Notes under the pieces: generated by a model
Database searches by the model: none
What the model was told of the DNA's origin: nothing
The model's input: the letters and a program-made list of their open reading frames with translations, nothing else
Source: Tundrisphaera sp051175315
Lineage (GTDB): Bacteria > Planctomycetota > Planctomycetia > Isosphaerales > Isosphaeraceae
Direction: 5' to 3'
Assembly (NCBI RefSeq): GCF_051175315.1
Contig: NZ_CP195100.1
Span: forward strand, 2,294,001 to 2,358,000
DNA: 64,000 bases
Shown: in pieces, positions 8,472 to 16,414 of the stretch
Numbering within the stretch: the first letter of the stretch is position 1
Layout: each line of letters starts with the position of its first letter
Program-made: the position numbers and the translations under genes

Positions 8472-9754
8472 GACCATCGCGCGGCCCCGGAGGCGGCCCA
8501 CACGGCCATCACCGGCTCGATCGGCAGGTGGAACCGCGCCGAGACGATCGTCAGGGCGTGGAACGCGGTGATCAGCCCCGCCGCCAGGAACGTCGGCCCC
8601 AGCCGCCGTCGCAGGTCGCGCGGGGCCAGCACCACGCCCAGCACGGCCAGGGCCGTCAGGCCGAGGTGGCTAACGCGGTAGAGCCGGTTCCGCGTCTTGG
8701 GGTTGGTCTCGTCGAACAGGATGAAGTAGCGGAGCCGGCGCAGGCAGAGCCGGGGATACCGGGTCGGGTCGGCCCGGAGGTCGTCCAAAGCCTTGCGGAA
8801 CAGGTAGCGGGATCGGGCCGGCTCGGTCATCGCCGCCATCGTGCGATAGTCGTCGCGGGTCAGGGCGATGTCGTCGAGGTAGCCGGCCTCGTGGCGGGCC
8901 CGCCACAGCGCCCGGTTCTGGTCGCGGAGCGAGCCCCCGGCCCCCTCCAGGATCGGCTCGACCGACGCCCGCACCACCTTGTCGGTCCCCTCGCTCAGGG
9001 CGCAGTTGCCCTGCCAGAAGGCATAGCCGAACGAACTCTTGACCGGCACGAACTCGCCGTGGACCAGGGCATTGCGGACCACCCAGGGCGCCACGCCGAT
9101 CGCGCAGGTCAGGCACAGGACGGCCAGGGGCCGGATCGACCCGCGCCACCCCAGGCCCCGGACGGCCGCCCAGGCCATGCCGAAGGCCACCAGCCCCAGG
9201 ATCGGATCGGTCAGCGCCAGGATCGCCAGCCAGGTGCCGGCCGCGATGGCATCGCCCGTCCGGCCGGTCCGGCCCAGGCGATAGCCCCAGGCCAGGCAGC
9301 CGGCCACCAGGGCCGCGGCCATCGACGCGACCTGGATGTGCGTGGCCGCGTAGACCAGCGTCGGGTGGACGGCGACGATCAGGCCGCCAAGATAAGCGAC
9401 GATGGGGCGGCCGGGCGCGACCTCGGCGGCCAGCATCGCGACGGCGAGGACCAGCACGCCCCCGAGCACCGCCTGGGCCAGCTCCAGGATGAGCAGGGCG
9501 CGCGGGGTGCCGGCCCCGCCCAGGGCATAGGCCCCCGCCACCGCGACCGGATACAGCGGTGCCTGCTGCGAGGTCGGGCCGTCGGCCCCCAGGAACATGA
9601 CCGAGAACCCGCGTCCGGCCAGCAGATTCTCGGCGATCTCGCCGTGCTCGTAGGTGGCGTGCCGGACCTGGTGGCCGCCGAGCACGAAGATGGCCGCGAC
9701 CCGGGCGGAGATGGCCAGGACGATCAGGGCGGTCAGGACGCGACGGTCGGGCAT
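8450..9754 (-). CDS. GT-C-type (GT39/ArnT-like) integral membrane glycosyltransferase
   Basis: The 434-residue protein has about nine to ten hydrophobic helices. After the first helix comes an extracytoplasmic loop with YEHGEIAENLLAGRGFS and then QQAPLYPVAVA, the arrangement seen in lipid-linked sugar transferases of the GT39/ArnT type, where an acidic residue in the first loop is catalytic. Here the loop acid is Glu or Asp within EHGEI. Such enzymes move a sugar from a polyprenyl phosphate to a protein or lipid outside the membrane. No sugar genes are adjacent, so donor and acceptor are unknown. Confidence 0.7.
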   Translation of the reverse strand: MPDRRVLTALIVLAISARVAAIFVLGGHQVRHATYEHGEIAENLLAGRGFSVMFLGADGPTSQQAPLYPVAVAGAYALGGAGTPRALLILELAQAVLGGVLVLAVAMLAAEVAPGRPIVAYLGGLIVAVHPTLVYAATHIQVASMAAALVAGCLAWGYRLGRTGRTGDAIAAGTWLAILALTDPILGLVAFGMAWAAVRGLGWRGSIRPLAVLCLTCAIGVAPWVVRNALVHGEFVPVKSSFGYAFWQGNCALSEGTDKVVRASVEPILEGAGGSLRDQNRALWRARHEAGYLDDIALTRDDYRTMAAMTEPARSRYLFRKALDDLRADPTRYPRLCLRRLRYFILFDETNPKTRNRLYRVSHLGLTALAVLGVVLAPRDLRRRLGPTFLAAGLITAFHALTIVSARFHLPIEPVMAVWAASGAARWSQPRVPT

Positions 9755-9870
9755 CCGGCGGGCTCGGCTTCGGGCGTCCGCCGGGACGGCCGGTGCATCC
9801 GGCCGACGCCCCGTCGGTGCCGGGGATTTGGCCGGATCCCGCCGATCCGGTCAACCCGAGTCCGGGCCAT

Positions 9871-10782
9871 TCAGGCCATCTGCATGGCGAGGGGGCGGGC
9901 GCGGCCGGCCTCGGCCGTCATCGCGGCGGCACGCCGGGGCTTGCGGGCCGCCGGGGCCACGACCGGGGCGTCGTCTTCGAGCTTGCGGACGGCGCGGACC
10001 TCGATCTTGCGGACCCACTCGCGGGTCACGCCCAGGCGTCGGCCGACTTCCTTGAGGGTCATCGGGGCGTCCCCGCCGAGCCCGAACCGGAGGGTGAGGA
10101 TGGCCCGCTCGCGGTCGTCGAGGCGTTCCATCCGGCGGCGGAGCTGGCGGCGGTCGTCGGCCCGTTCCAGGGCCTCTTCCGGGGCCTCGCGGTCGTCGCA
10201 GGCCTCGTCGGCCGACCAGCCGTTCTCGTCGTCGGACGGCCCCTCGCCCCGGATCAGGCTGGCCCGCCGGGCCCGCATCACCATGTCGCGCTGGGCCTCG
10301 GTCAGGCCCAGCACGGCGGCCACCTCGTCGAAGCCCGGCATCCGGCCCTGCTCGCGGTAGAGGGTCCGCTCGGCCTTCCGCCACTTCGAGAGCAGGGTGA
10401 CCATGTGGGCCGGCAGGCGGATCGTGGCCGTGGTGTTGGTCAGGGCGTGGCGGATGCCCTGCTTGATCCAGTAGCTCGCATAGGTGCTGAACCGGGTGCC
10501 GAACCGGGGGTTGAACTCCTCGGCGGCGCGGATCAGGCCGAGGTTGCCCTCGCCGATCAGGTCATCCAGGCTCATCCCCCGACCCGTGTAGTCGCGGGCG
10601 ATCTTGACGACCAGCCGGAGGTTGGCCCGGATCATCCTCGAACGGGCAGCATCGTCGCCGGCGGCGATCCGTTCGGCCAGTTCGCACTCCTCGGCGGCCG
10701 TCAGGAGCGAGTCCCCCTGGATCTGGCCGAGGTAGATGTCCATCACGCCGCTTTCCTGGCCCTTGCGATCGTTGCGAGACAT
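9871..10782 (-). CDS. RNA polymerase sigma factor, sigma-70 family (RpoD-like, group 2/3)
   Basis: The 303-residue protein has region 1.2/2 (LTAAEECELAERI, then ANLRLVVKIARDYTGRGMSLDDLIGEGNLGLIRA), region 2.4 (FSTYASYWIKQGIRHAL), region 3 and region 4 (LDDRERAILTLRFGL followed by the helix-turn-helix MTLKEVGRRLGVTREWVRKIE). The length suits an alternative primary-like factor rather than the main RpoD, which is larger. ATG at 10782 gives MSRNDRKG; an upstream extension is poorly conserved in character. The Ala/Arg-rich tail after residue 275 is unusual. An AT-rich palindrome lies in its upstream region at 10887-10907. Confidence 0.92.
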   Translation of the reverse strand: MSRNDRKGQESGVMDIYLGQIQGDSLLTAAEECELAERIAAGDDAARSRMIRANLRLVVKIARDYTGRGMSLDDLIGEGNLGLIRAAEEFNPRFGTRFSTYASYWIKQGIRHALTNTTATIRLPAHMVTLLSKWRKAERTLYREQGRMPGFDEVAAVLGLTEAQRDMVMRARRASLIRGEGPSDDENGWSADEACDDREAPEEALERADDRRQLRRRMERLDDRERAILTLRFGLGGDAPMTLKEVGRRLGVTREWVRKIEVRAVRKLEDDAPVVAPAARKPRRAAAMTAEAGRARPLAMQMA

Positions 10783-10886
10783 GGTGGCTGGCTCCCGGTC
10801 CTGCACTATTCGGGTCGGTCTGCTCGCCTTGAACCTCCTCATCGAGGATGTGGCGGCGGCCTTCAGCACTCCCATTGAGATCGCCG

Positions 10887-10907
10887 AAAATAACCGGCGG
10901 CTATTTT
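10887..10907. promoter_or_regulatory. AT-rich imperfect palindrome upstream of the sigma-70 gene
   Basis: Arms AAAATA and TATTTT flank a CCG/CGG core with one A-C mismatch, in an otherwise GC-rich region about 105 bases upstream of the start at 10782. It could be an operator or part of the promoter. No known regulator motif was matched. Confidence 0.35.
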
Positions 10908-11061
10908 TTACAATTTCGAGATTTTCTCCCCGATCATGTCCTAAGCTTCCCGCGAAGGACCCGGCCTCGCCCGTCGAGGCGGCCCCATTCCAGGATGAAA
11001 GCCGATGATCGGATTATCTGGCGGCCAGGAGGAATCTTCTCGGCGCGACCGCGTGCCCGGC

Positions 11062-11067
11062 TATAAT
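11062..11067 (+). promoter_or_regulatory. Candidate -10 element for the ECF sigma/kinase operon
   Basis: A perfect TATAAT lies about 90 nt before the ECF start codon. The bases 17 nt upstream (CTCGGC) are not a recognisable -35, so this may be an extended or weak promoter. Confidence 0.35.
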
Positions 11068-11157
11068 AGCGCGGTGTCGGAGTGTCGGGATGGGCGTGCC
11101 GCATCCGGGATCTCCTCGGACACGAGCCCGCCGCCGAGCTTCCGAGGGGGCCGGGCG

Positions 11158-11751
11158 ATGGATGACGATGGTGTCGAATTCGCCGAACTGATCGCGCGCG
11201 TCCGGGCGCACGACGAGGCCGCGATCGCCGACCTGCTCCGCCGCTTCGAGGCCGACGTCCGGACGATGGTCCGCGTCCGGCTGCCGAAGGCGATGCGCAA
11301 CCACTTCGACAGCATGGACTTCGTCCAGGCGATCTGGACGAGTGTGCTGGTCAAGAAGGGGGACGAGGTCGGGGAATTCTCCGACGCCGGCAAGTTCCGG
11401 GGGTTCCTGGCCGTGGTGGCCCGGAACAAAGTCTTCGAGGAGCATCGGCGCCTGAGCACCCTGAAGTACGACCTCGGCCGCGAGGAGCGGCTGTACGTCC
11501 GCCGCGGCGAGCGCGAGATCCCCAGGGAGGTCCGGGCCGCCGACCCCACGCCCAGCGAGACGGTGCAGGCCGGCGAACGGCTCGGGCAGCTCACCGAGGG
11601 GCGTTCCGCCCACGAGAAGCAGGTCGTCGAGCTGCGTCGCCAGGGGCTGACCTTCGAGGAGATCGCCCGCCAGCTCGGCCGCGACGAGCGGTCGATCCGG
11701 CGGATCATCGACGACCTTCGCAAGCGGATGGAGGAACGGCGATGGCAATGA
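11158..11751 (+). CDS. ECF-type RNA polymerase sigma factor, kinase-linked
   Basis: The 197-residue protein has a region-2-like half (LLRRFEADVRTMVRVRLPKAMRNHFDSMDFVQAIWTS; FRGFLAVVARNKVFEEHRR) and a region 4 helix-turn-helix (RQGLTFEEIARQLGRDERSIRRIIDDL). It lacks regions 1.1 and 3, as expected for ECF sigma factors. The ATG at 11158 has GAGGGGG upstream; the open frame extends earlier with no family character. The 3' end overlaps a Ser/Thr kinase gene. ECF factors beside kinases are known in planctomycetes and are thought to be controlled by the kinase rather than by an anti-sigma factor. The regulon is unknown. Confidence 0.88.
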   Translation: MDDDGVEFAELIARVRAHDEAAIADLLRRFEADVRTMVRVRLPKAMRNHFDSMDFVQAIWTSVLVKKGDEVGEFSDAGKFRGFLAVVARNKVFEEHRRLSTLKYDLGREERLYVRRGEREIPREVRAADPTPSETVQAGERLGQLTEGRSAHEKQVVELRRQGLTFEEIARQLGRDERSIRRIIDDLRKRMEERRWQ

Positions 11752-14700
11752 ACGACCGGGTCCGCCCCCGGCGATCGAACGCCCAGCGAGCGGCGGGCGG
11801 GCCGTCGCGGACGGCCCCGTCCCCGGACCCACGCCGTCCCCGGCCGCGCCGCTCCTGGAACGCGATGACACGCATCGACGCGGCCGGCCCGCCGCCGGGC
11901 CCGCTCGCCGACCTGGGGACCGTCCTCGAAGCCTTCACCGAGAGCTGGGAGCGCGGCGACCGCCCCCGCGCCGAGGTCTACCTGGATTGGATCTCGGCCG
12001 AGGATTCGGCCGAGCTGATCTACCACGAATATTGCCTGGCCGAGGCGTCGGAGCTGGACCCCGACCCCGACGAGTTCCTCCGCCGGTTCCCGGAACATGC
12101 CGAGGCGCTGAGCCGCCTGTTCCAGCTCCATTCGGCGTTCTCGCCCGAGGACCTGGCGGGCCTGGCCGGGCCGTCGGCGCTGCCCCGGGTGGGCGATGAC
12201 ATCGGCCCTTATCGCCTGGTCCGCGAGCTGGGGGAGGGGGCGTTCGCCCGCGTCTTCCTGGCCGAGCAGATCGACCTAGATGACCGCCTGGTGGTGCTCA
12301 AGGTCTCGACCCGGGCCACCGCGGAGCCCCGGCTGCTGGCCCGGGCCAGCCACACCCACATCGTCCCGGTGATCCGCCACGGCTCGACCGAAGACGGCGA
12401 TCTCCACCTGGTCTGCATGCCCTACCTGGGCGGGGCGACGCTGGGGGACCTCCTGGCCGCCCGTCTCAAGGATGGCCGACGCCCCCGGACCGGCGCCGAC
12501 CTGCTGGCCGACCTCGACCGGATCTCGGGCCCGGGCCACTTCGAGCGGGGGGGAGGGCGGCCGATCCGGGACTTCCTGGCTCGCTCGTCGTATGCCCAGG
12601 CGGTGGCCTGGATCGTCGCCCGGCTGGCCGAGGCCCTGGAGCACGCCCACCGCCGCGGCGTCTCGCACGGCGACATGAAGCCGTCCAACATCCTCCTGAC
12701 GGCCGATGCCGTGCCGATGCTGTTCGACTTCAACCTGGCGGTCGACCGGCGCGACGACGACGCCGGGCCGGGGTCGGACGCGGGCGGGACCCTGGCCTAC
12801 ATGGCCCCCGAACGCCTCAAGGCGCTGGCCGGGGCCGGCGATGCCGGGCCGATGCGCTCCGCCGACCGCCATCGGGCCGACCTGTATGGCCTCGGGCTCG
12901 TCCTGCTGGAGGCGCTGACCGGGCGTCCCCCGGAACTTCCCCGCGACCGCCACCAGGGCCAGAAGGCGATGGCCTCGGCCCTCGCCGCGGCCCGAACCGT
13001 CGCGAGGCGCCCGCCCCGAGGCCGGAAGGGGCGGACGATCCCCCCGGCCCTGGGCGCCATCCTGGCCCGATGCCTGGCCCCCGACCCGGCCGATCGTTAT
13101 GCCCTGGGCCGCGAACTCGCCGAGGACCTCGACCTCTGGTGCGCCGACCGTCCGCTCGCCTTCGCCGAGGAACCCCGCGTCGCGGGGCTGGCGACCTGGG
13201 CCCGGCGCCATCGCCTCCCCCTGATCGCCGGGGTCGCCACCCTGGCCACCGCCCTGGGGGCCGGCGGGTTCGCCTGGATGGCCATCCGGGGGTCGAAGGC
13301 CGATCAGGCCATCGACAAGCGGTCGTTCCTGGATCGGGCGGACGCCAACGCCTTCCTGTTCCACGACCTCGGCGACTGGGCGTCCGACGAGCATGGGGAT
13401 GCGGCCGAGAACGCCCGGATCCAGCTCGGCCGCTATGACGTCCTGGGCCCGGGAGATTGGACCCAGCGGGACGACGTCCGGTATCTGCCCGAGCCCGATC
13501 GCGGCGATCATGAAGCCTGGATCGTCGAGCATGTCTGGCGCTACGCCGATGCGGTCGTCCGGGATCGGCCCGATGCGCGTAAGGATTGGGAGACGGCCGC
13601 CGCCCTGCTCGACCGGACGATCGCCCGCTTCCCCCTGGGGCCGCTCCGCGCGACCCGGGAAGTCCTGGCCGCCAAGGTTGGGCCTCCTCGCCCCGCCGCC
13701 CCGGGCCGGATCGAAGGCCCGGCGCCCGCGTGGATGGAATCCTACCTGAGCGGGGTCGCCGCCGAGCGCGACCACGCCCGGGTCGCGCTCGGGCACTATC
13801 GCGACGCCCTGCGGGCCCGCCCCGACACTTTCTGGGCCGACTACCGCGCCGCCGTGGTGGCCAGCCGGATCAACGACTATCCGGACGCCACCCGACATAT
13901 CAAGCGCTGCCTGGCCCGACGGCCCGACAATCCCGCCCTGCACACCCAGCTCGCCTGCATGCTGCTCAAGGTCACCGAACCCCGACTCCGGCGGACCTTC
14001 GCATGGCAAGTCGACCCGGCGACGGCGGAAGGCGATCCCCTGGCCGAATGCGATCGTGCCCTGGAGATCGACCCCGAGTTCCACGAGGCCCTGGCCACCC
14101 GGGCCATGATCCTTCGGTCGTCGGGGCGGTGGGAGGAGGTCGAGGGCGACTTCCACCGCCACGGGCTGCTGACGCGATCCCGGGGCGAGTCGCGGACCCT
14201 GATGGCACGATTCCGGTCCCATTCCCAGCTCGGGTCGTCGTACCATCCGCCGACCCACCGGGGCGAGAAAGCCCTCCTGTCGCGGGCCCTGGAGGCGGCG
14301 CCCGGCGACGGCGACGTCCGCGCGATGATGGCCGCGAGCCTGCTCGCGGACGGGCGGGCCGACGATGCGATCGCCGCCTGCGATCGGATCCTGGAGAAGG
14401 ATCCCAGGCATCTCCGGGGCCGATACATCCGCGCCCTGGCCCGGCACCAACTCAAGCATCCGGGAGCGATCGGCGAGTTCGCCCGCCTCATCGCCGACCC
14501 CCGCTTCGAAGAGGTCCTTCGCGAGGACCTGGAGGCGATCCGCTCCTTCCACTATGTCGCCACCGACCATCTGAAGGGGGGCCGGTTCGGCCCGGCCTTG
14601 GAAGTGGCCCGGACGGGCCTCGCCCACCTCGACCGTTTGGGCCTGAGATCCGGGGCCGGCTCGTTGCTCGGGGAATCCCACTACCTGATCGCCCGGATCC

Positions 14701-14858
14701 ATGCCTCGGCCCCGGACGCGTCGGATCGGCTCCCCGCCATCGCCGATCACCTGGGCCGGGCCTTCGAAGAGCATGCGTCGTTCCGGGATGGTTGGTTCGC
14801 CACCGACGTCCGGTTCAACGCGATCCGCGGGCGGCTCCAGGTTCCTCTCGTCGAGTGA
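11742..14858 (+). CDS. Membrane Ser/Thr protein kinase with C-terminal TPR-like repeats
   Basis: The 1038-residue protein has an N-terminal helical region, a kinase domain (about 145-465), one transmembrane helix (LPLIAGVATLATALGAGGF, about 490-510) and a long helical extracytoplasmic part with TPR-like repeats. Kinase landmarks are the Gly loop GEGAFARVF, the Lys in VVLKVS, the catalytic loop SHGDMKPSNILL (HGD rather than HRD) and DFNLAVD, where the usual DFG has Asn instead of Gly. GTLAYMAPERL follows. The start at 11742 has GAGG 7 nt upstream and overlaps the sigma gene by 10 nt; ATG 11748 would give a classic ATGA overlap. Tight coupling suggests it senses an envelope signal and controls that sigma factor. 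Confidence 0.9.
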   Translation: MAMNDRVRPRRSNAQRAAGGPSRTAPSPDPRRPRPRRSWNAMTRIDAAGPPPGPLADLGTVLEAFTESWERGDRPRAEVYLDWISAEDSAELIYHEYCLAEASELDPDPDEFLRRFPEHAEALSRLFQLHSAFSPEDLAGLAGPSALPRVGDDIGPYRLVRELGEGAFARVFLAEQIDLDDRLVVLKVSTRATAEPRLLARASHTHIVPVIRHGSTEDGDLHLVCMPYLGGATLGDLLAARLKDGRRPRTGADLLADLDRISGPGHFERGGGRPIRDFLARSSYAQAVAWIVARLAEALEHAHRRGVSHGDMKPSNILLTADAVPMLFDFNLAVDRRDDDAGPGSDAGGTLAYMAPERLKALAGAGDAGPMRSADRHRADLYGLGLVLLEALTGRPPELPRDRHQGQKAMASALAAARTVARRPPRGRKGRTIPPALGAILARCLAPDPADRYALGRELAEDLDLWCADRPLAFAEEPRVAGLATWARRHRLPLIAGVATLATALGAGGFAWMAIRGSKADQAIDKRSFLDRADANAFLFHDLGDWASDEHGDAAENARIQLGRYDVLGPGDWTQRDDVRYLPEPDRGDHEAWIVEHVWRYADAVVRDRPDARKDWETAAALLDRTIARFPLGPLRATREVLAAKVGPPRPAAPGRIEGPAPAWMESYLSGVAAERDHARVALGHYRDALRARPDTFWADYRAAVVASRINDYPDATRHIKRCLARRPDNPALHTQLACMLLKVTEPRLRRTFAWQVDPATAEGDPLAECDRALEIDPEFHEALATRAMILRSSGRWEEVEGDFHRHGLLTRSRGESRTLMARFRSHSQLGSSYHPPTHRGEKALLSRALEAAPGDGDVRAMMAASLLADGRADDAIAACDRILEKDPRHLRGRYIRALARHQLKHPGAIGEFARLIADPRFEEVLREDLEAIRSFHYVATDHLKGGRFGPALEVARTGLAHLDRLGLRSGAGSLLGESHYLIARIHASAPDASDRLPAIADHLGRAFEEHASFRDGWFATDVRFNAIRGRLQVPLVE

Positions 14859-14896
14859 TCGGGGCGAAAACGCCCCGCGTGCGAGGGAAATGAGGC

Positions 14897-14930
14897 GAAC
14901 CCTCCGGGCCACGAATGGCCCGGAGGGTTC
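14897..14930 (+). terminator. Terminator hairpin of the sigma/kinase operon
   Basis: A perfect 15-bp stem with the tetraloop CGAA (GAACCCTCCGGGCCA at 14897-14911 pairing with 14916-14930) lies 38 nt after the kinase stop. The tail (GACGTTGTC) is only slightly T-rich. Confidence 0.7.
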
Positions 14931-15045
14931 GACGTTGTCACGGCACCGGCCGGCCCGCATCGCGAGTGGTCCGGGCGACTTGGGCCTCCCGGTGCCGGCC
15001 TCGGTCACGATCGACGGGCGAGCTCGGCCCGACGATCGGCGTTCA

Positions 15046-15399
15046 TCAGGCGGGTTCCCCCGGCCCACCCGGGAACGAAGGGGTGGAGATCGGCGGGTCG
15101 CCGCTGCCCGGCGGGGGGGCCGCACCGTCCCCGCCCGGCGTCAGGGGCTCGGGATCCCCCGGGACCGGGTGGCCCGGATTCCGGATCGGCGGGAGTTCCT
15201 CGGCGGAGGCCGCGGCATCGAGCGAGATCTCGTAGTTGACGGAAGTGGCCTCGGCGGATTCGCTCTCCTGCTGGAAGGATTCGATCGAAACTTCTGCCAT
15301 GACGGGCATGCCCATGCTGGAAGGATTCAGTTTGCGCTCAAGGGCTTCGGGGGCGAAACGAGGGTTGCGAAACCGACGCATTTTAGTTTTGTCTTTCAT
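15046..15399 (-). CDS. Small planctomycete protein with RNPRFAPEALERKL N-terminal motif
   Basis: The 117-residue product starts with basic residues and RFRNPRFAPEALERKLNPSS. A short acidic stretch follows (ESFQQESESAEATSVNYE), and the last 60 residues are rich in Pro and Gly and look disordered. There is no signal peptide or membrane helix. The FAPEALERKL-type start recurs in small proteins of Isosphaeraceae (recalled, not searched). It resembles the LExLEDR start of planctomycete exported proteins and may be a sorting or attachment tag, which is inference. ATG 15399 or 15381 could be the start; 15399 keeps the basic leader. Confidence 0.6.
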   Translation of the reverse strand: MKDKTKMRRFRNPRFAPEALERKLNPSSMGMPVMAEVSIESFQQESESAEATSVNYEISLDAAASAEELPPIRNPGHPVPGDPEPLTPGGDGAAPPPGSGDPPISTPSFPGGPGEPA

Positions 15400-15619
15400 C
15401 TCTTGGGGAGAGACCGGACCGTCCTGGACCACTCGCCATACAACATCGTGCAAATCGCCAATCTTGCGCATACAAAATTCGTCCCGCTTGCGGGATTATC
15501 AAAAGTTTTTTCCAGGCACGACCCCGCGTGGGCGGCCCTTGCCCGATTCGCGCGGCGCATGGGGGAGCATCCCGGGCCGAGGCGGCCGGGTTCTCGGGAA
15601 CATCGGGTTTCATCGCGGA

Positions 15620-16219
15620 TCAAGCGGTGATCGGGGAGCGGCGGCGTCGAGACGCGACGAGATCCTTGGCGGGGCAGCCGCCGCACGACCCTCCCCCGGA
15701 TCCGCACCCTTGGCTCCCGCAACCGGCGGATCCGCAGCCGGCGGGTTCCGCCTCAACTTCCTCGGCGGCCGGCTCCGGCTCCGTGGCATCGATCCCGGCC
15801 GGTTCGAAGACGACGTCGAGGCCGAGCCGGATTTTCAGCGCGGCCACCATGCCCGCCGCATCGAGCTGGTGGGGGCCGAAATAGAGGAGGACGGTGCGGC
15901 CATCCATCAGCGATTCCACATCGATCAGGTCGATGGGCCAGGCCCCTTCCTCGAAGATGGCCCGGCAGGCCTCATACCGGCGCGGGGCGTCCAGGGCCGC
16001 GCTGGCCGCCAGTTCGAGGTCGGCGGCGTCGGCGGCCCGCAGGATCCGGGCGGAGGAGGGGGGGGCCTCGTCGTCGGGGGCGTCCAGCAGGACCTCGCCC
16101 AGTTCCGTACCGCGATGGGTGCGGATGACGACCGCCTGGCCGCGAGGGTGGGCCTCCGTGGCCGCGAGACGCCCGATGGTGCGGGCGACGCCATAGCGGA
16201 CCAGGTAGGTTCGACCCAT
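15620..16219 (-). CDS. PSP1 domain protein with Cys/Gly-rich tail (RicT-like)
   Basis: The 199-residue protein begins MGRTYLVRYGVARTIGR and carries the PSP1 signature VVIRTHRGTELGEVLL near residues 30-45. LLYFGPHQLD and KIRLGLDVVFEPAG form the second conserved half. PSP1 proteins include RicT (YaaT) of Bacillus, an iron-sulfur partner in RNA processing complexes. The tail (about 158-182) has at least five Cys in CG-type repeats (GCGSAGCGSQGCG, then CGGC), which could bind a metal or a cluster. No RicA or RicF homologue is seen nearby, so the RicT link is from family knowledge only. Confidence 0.82.
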   Translation of the reverse strand: MGRTYLVRYGVARTIGRLAATEAHPRGQAVVIRTHRGTELGEVLLDAPDDEAPPSSARILRAADAADLELAASAALDAPRRYEACRAIFEEGAWPIDLIDVESLMDGRTVLLYFGPHQLDAAGMVAALKIRLGLDVVFEPAGIDATEPEPAAEEVEAEPAGCGSAGCGSQGCGSGGGSCGGCPAKDLVASRRRRSPITA

Positions 16220-16362
16220 CGTCTCGCTCCGATCTCGGATCTCGGGGAAGGTGCGGGCCGATCGCCCGCGATTTCAGCATAACGGCCGCCGCGACGCCGG
16301 TGCAAGGCGGGCTGCCCGCCGAAACGGGGTGCTTTGGCGCTCGCAGATTCGCGGCCCGGCCC

Positions 16363-16368
16363 TATAAT
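16363..16368 (+). promoter_or_regulatory. Candidate -10 element for the P-type ATPase gene
   Basis: TATAAT lies 47 nt before the chosen start codon. TCGCAG at 16341-16346 is a weak -35 match at 16-nt spacing. Confidence 0.4.
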
Positions 16369-16414
16369 TCCTCCGCGTGGACGACCCGATCGGCGGCCCC
16401 GAGGGATGCGCGAC

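Larger units (their letters stand above)
10783..11157. other. Divergent intergenic region between two sigma factor genes
   Basis: The 375 bases include an AT-rich block at 10880-10925 upstream of the minus-strand sigma gene, with an imperfect palindrome (10887-10907). They also include TATAAT at 11062-11067 in the sense direction of the ECF gene. No good -35 accompanies the TATAAT. No gene was recognised. Confidence 0.5.
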
